64,000 nt of DNA, taken from contig CM061142.1 of assembly GCA_030789695.1 (NCBI GenBank), forward strand, positions 49,231,987 to 49,295,986, given 5' to 3'. Positions 61,687 through 64,000 of the stretch are shown piece after piece. Numbering within the stretch: position 1 is the first letter of the stretch; each line of letters begins with the position of its first letter. The notes under the pieces were generated by a model, which had not been told where the DNA came from, did not search any database, and was given only the letters and a program-made list of their open reading frames with translations. The position numbers and the translations under genes are program-made. The DNA is from Scilla litardierei (Eukaryota > Streptophyta > Magnoliopsida > Asparagales > Asparagaceae).

Positions 61687-64000
61687 TGTCACGCCCCGCT
61701 ACCCCAAATAGGGAGGATCGACGTGACAGGCCGCAGTATTAGGAATACCCAACGCCAATATGTATACTAAATGATTCGCAGGCCACTGCAACCGCTGAGG
61801 AAATACAGGTAGTAAAGTACGAACTGAAAAAAACAGAACAGTACAGCTCCAACACAAAAGAAAGTACAAGGTACCACAACACAAGCAGCAAAATAAAGTA
61901 TTACAATCAGAACACCCAGACGTCACAGAGCACCATAACTATGCAACTAGTACCGTACAAGTCCACTGTACAACCCCAAAACAGCAAAAGCTCCCACAAA
62001 AGTACAACACAACCCTACGGGGTACAAAGGGAACTGGGGTACAAAACTCTTCTAACATCCCACACCCACCCCACGTCTATACCACAAGACCCACACTAAC
62101 TACAGACGCTACGGACCCTGCTGAGTGAGGCTGCCCTCCGGAGTCACTGTCCTCGGTCCCGTCGCCTGAGTACTGGCACATGTACCTGGGGGGAAAGGGA
62201 CACGTCACAGCGTGCCCAGTAGGAACTCCAAACTCTACATCTCTTATTATAGTGCACAACAGAGGAAACAAAACAAGGAAAATGCATTACATTCCAGAGT
62301 CATTGTTTTGTTTGTGTGTGTCTTAATAGGTTAGTTTTCATGCATGAATTCGAAACCTCAGTAACGGGTCAGACATCGGGGACTGGACCTCACCCGATAA
62401 GGTGGGTGGAATGCTACGACTTCCCGAGACAAGCTCTTACGAAAGAATCCGTTCACCAACACAACCAACTCAACCACAACCGCACCAACTCCCCGCCGTT
62501 GAGGGCTCGTCAGGCGTGGTCCACAACCCAGCAGTCCATCCCCGCATGTCCACTCGTTACCTTGGTTTCCCCCAACCCTCCTAGGGTCCTCACCCACTTC
62601 GAGTGGAACAAGATATCCCTAGGTTATCTTTTAGCTAATCATTAATCCTAGGGTATTGGGCATGTAAAATGACGAATGTAAATGATGTCCAAATTCATTC
62701 TTTTCATCAAGATGTTCACAACAAACTAGCATGCTCTATAAGCCATGTATCATAACCTTATTGATCATATACAATTCCTCGTGGGTAATACATGTCACAC
62801 AATTAAAAATGCCATTTTCCAAGTTTCTTCAATCTTAAGTTCATTCTGGCATTTTAACAAACATATAATGAGCGCCACATAAATGAAGAGAATCATGTCA
62901 CCAATTTTTTGTAACAAATAGCATAACTAATCTTACATACATGCATCAAAATCATTCATGCATTTGGAGTGAAAAATTAGCAATATCACACAAGTCCAAT
63001 TTCACCCAACACCCTTCAACATATTGAAATTGCATGAACAGATAGAAAAACAGCATTTTTAACCCATTTCCTTTGAGAATTTGACAAATATCAAAGAATG
63101 AAAGTTGGAGATATTATAGTTTTGAGTTCACCCATAAAATTTCAGACACAAATATGAAGTATTGGATATACAGTGAATTATTTAGTCAAGTGTGTCAAAA
63201 CTGTTCTGCAGACAGATTGCTGGACCTGTCTTCAAAGCCAAATTTAAGCATCTTAGAGCCAGAATTTCGACATAAGAGTAATTTGATGAACATCTAGAAA
63301 AACTTCTTAAGTTTCCAACAAGACCAACATCATCAAAATCCATAAAGTGTGCAGGTAGTTGTGCTCATGTTTCTGAACGGTGTACAGCTTGACAGAATTT
63401 CTGGCATGTTTCACAAATCGAATTTTTACCCCATATTCCAGTTCGAATTAGAAAAAGTCGTGAACATGAAAGTTGTTCATAACTACAGATTACATAGCAT
63501 ATAAAATTTTCGAGGCAGTTCTAATAGCCATTTTATCCCAGCACTTAGTCAAAGTTTCAGAAAATTATCATGCTTGCAACAAGAATCCTAGTTCTTCAAC
63601 AAAACTCAAACATTCAAGCTTCTTTCCATCATCTATAACTAGAGAGTGAGATGAGAAGTTCCTACCTCCTTAGAGCTCCAAGAAATCCCTAGGGTTGAAT
63701 GGAGTTTAGCTTTCTCCTCCTCCTTTTCTTCTTCCTCCTCCTCTTCTTCTTCTCTTTTTCTTTTCTCTTCTTCTCCTTCTTTCTTCTTCTTCTTTCTCTC
63801 TTCTTTCTTCCCCCCTTTTTTTCTTTCTCCTTAGGCAATTTCGGCCATCTTTCTCTCTTCTTTCTTCCCCCTTTTTTTCTTTCTCCTTAGGCAATTTCGG
63901 CCATGATGCTGAAAAATGGGGAGAGGGGGGAGTTGGAAGGGGTTTAAAGAGTATGGAGGGGGGGATGGTGTGGGGTTAGGTGGAGAGGGGGGGGGGGGGG
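61687..64000 (-). repeat. Gypsy LTR, minus strand, running off the window
   Basis: Begins TGTCACGCCCCGCTACCCC, the reverse complement of the GCGGGGCGTGACA end of the two Gypsy LTRs to the left, so it is the same family in opposite orientation, inserted in the LINE. No ORF with a domain is present. The far end is not reached, so neither its length nor whether it is a solo LTR can be told. Confidence 0.65.
63705..63900. repeat. Pyrimidine-rich tract with a 56-bp tandem duplication
   Basis: Almost pure C/T on the plus strand from 63705 to 63835, then a 56-bp unit ending GCAATTTCGGCCAT present twice (ending at about 63848 and 63904). It generates Phe/Leu/Ser and Lys/Arg/Glu ORFs that are not genes. 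Runs of G close the window (63987-64000). Confidence 0.9.

Noticed and set aside
63699..63894. Phe/Leu/Ser and Lys/Arg/Glu ORFs at the window end
   Set aside because: Low-complexity translation of a pyrimidine tract.

Overview
This is nuclear DNA from a flowering plant: LTR retrotransposons of the SIRE/Maximus, Ale/Retrofit and Athila types, a CACTA transposon, spliced gene fragments with GT-AG introns, and no operons or prokaryotic signals. I cannot place it further. I found no intact cellular gene. The window is a stack of transposable elements inserted into one another, and most boundaries can be fixed from target-site duplications (TSDs). A 500-N assembly gap lies at 53370-53869.

Layout. 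(1) 1266-19509: an old plus-strand Copia element with a very short LTR, broken by two insertions. One is a 7,475-bp non-coding LTR element (4090-11564, TSD CTACT). The other is a 4,843-bp CACTA element (13757-18599, TSD AAA) carrying exon-intron fragments of a PRL1-like WD40 gene. (2) 19510-48436: a minus-strand Athila remnant, split by a SIRE-type LTR (three pieces between 21787 and 46913). That LTR is itself split by a gag-only Copia element with a palindromic terminus (22391-26729, TSD GGTCT) and by a full Athila element (27073-46193, TSD AGTAC). The Athila element contains a young SIRE-type element (27363-34761, TSD AACTA) and a Mutator-type foldback MITE (41077-41473, 9-bp TSD). (3) 48437-53369: another degraded Athila element holding a truncated SIRE element. 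(4) 53870-60788: a Gypsy LTR, then a second decayed copy of the short-LTR Copia. That copy contains a Gypsy solo LTR (TSD CAGGA), which contains a Copia solo LTR (TSD GGACA). (5) 61070-64000: a LINE endonuclease fragment cut by another LTR of the same Gypsy family.

Two patterns stand out. First, every large LTR element whose internal region can be read between both ends lacks reverse transcriptase and integrase. The SIRE element keeps gag plus an envelope-position ORF, the Athila keeps gag-protease plus the ATHILA ORF, and the element at 4090-11564 keeps nothing. All must have moved using enzymes supplied in trans. Second, the LTRs of unrelated families share a layout. The U3 holds clusters of a family-specific palindrome (GTCGAC or CGGCCG core). 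The transcribed R-U5 leader holds an array of small hairpins with a constant, family-specific loop and variable but mutually complementary stems. In one family the RNA-sense loops are GNRA tetraloops. A third U3-like palindrome cluster plus a TATA box lies just upstream of the Athila third ORF and may be an internal promoter.
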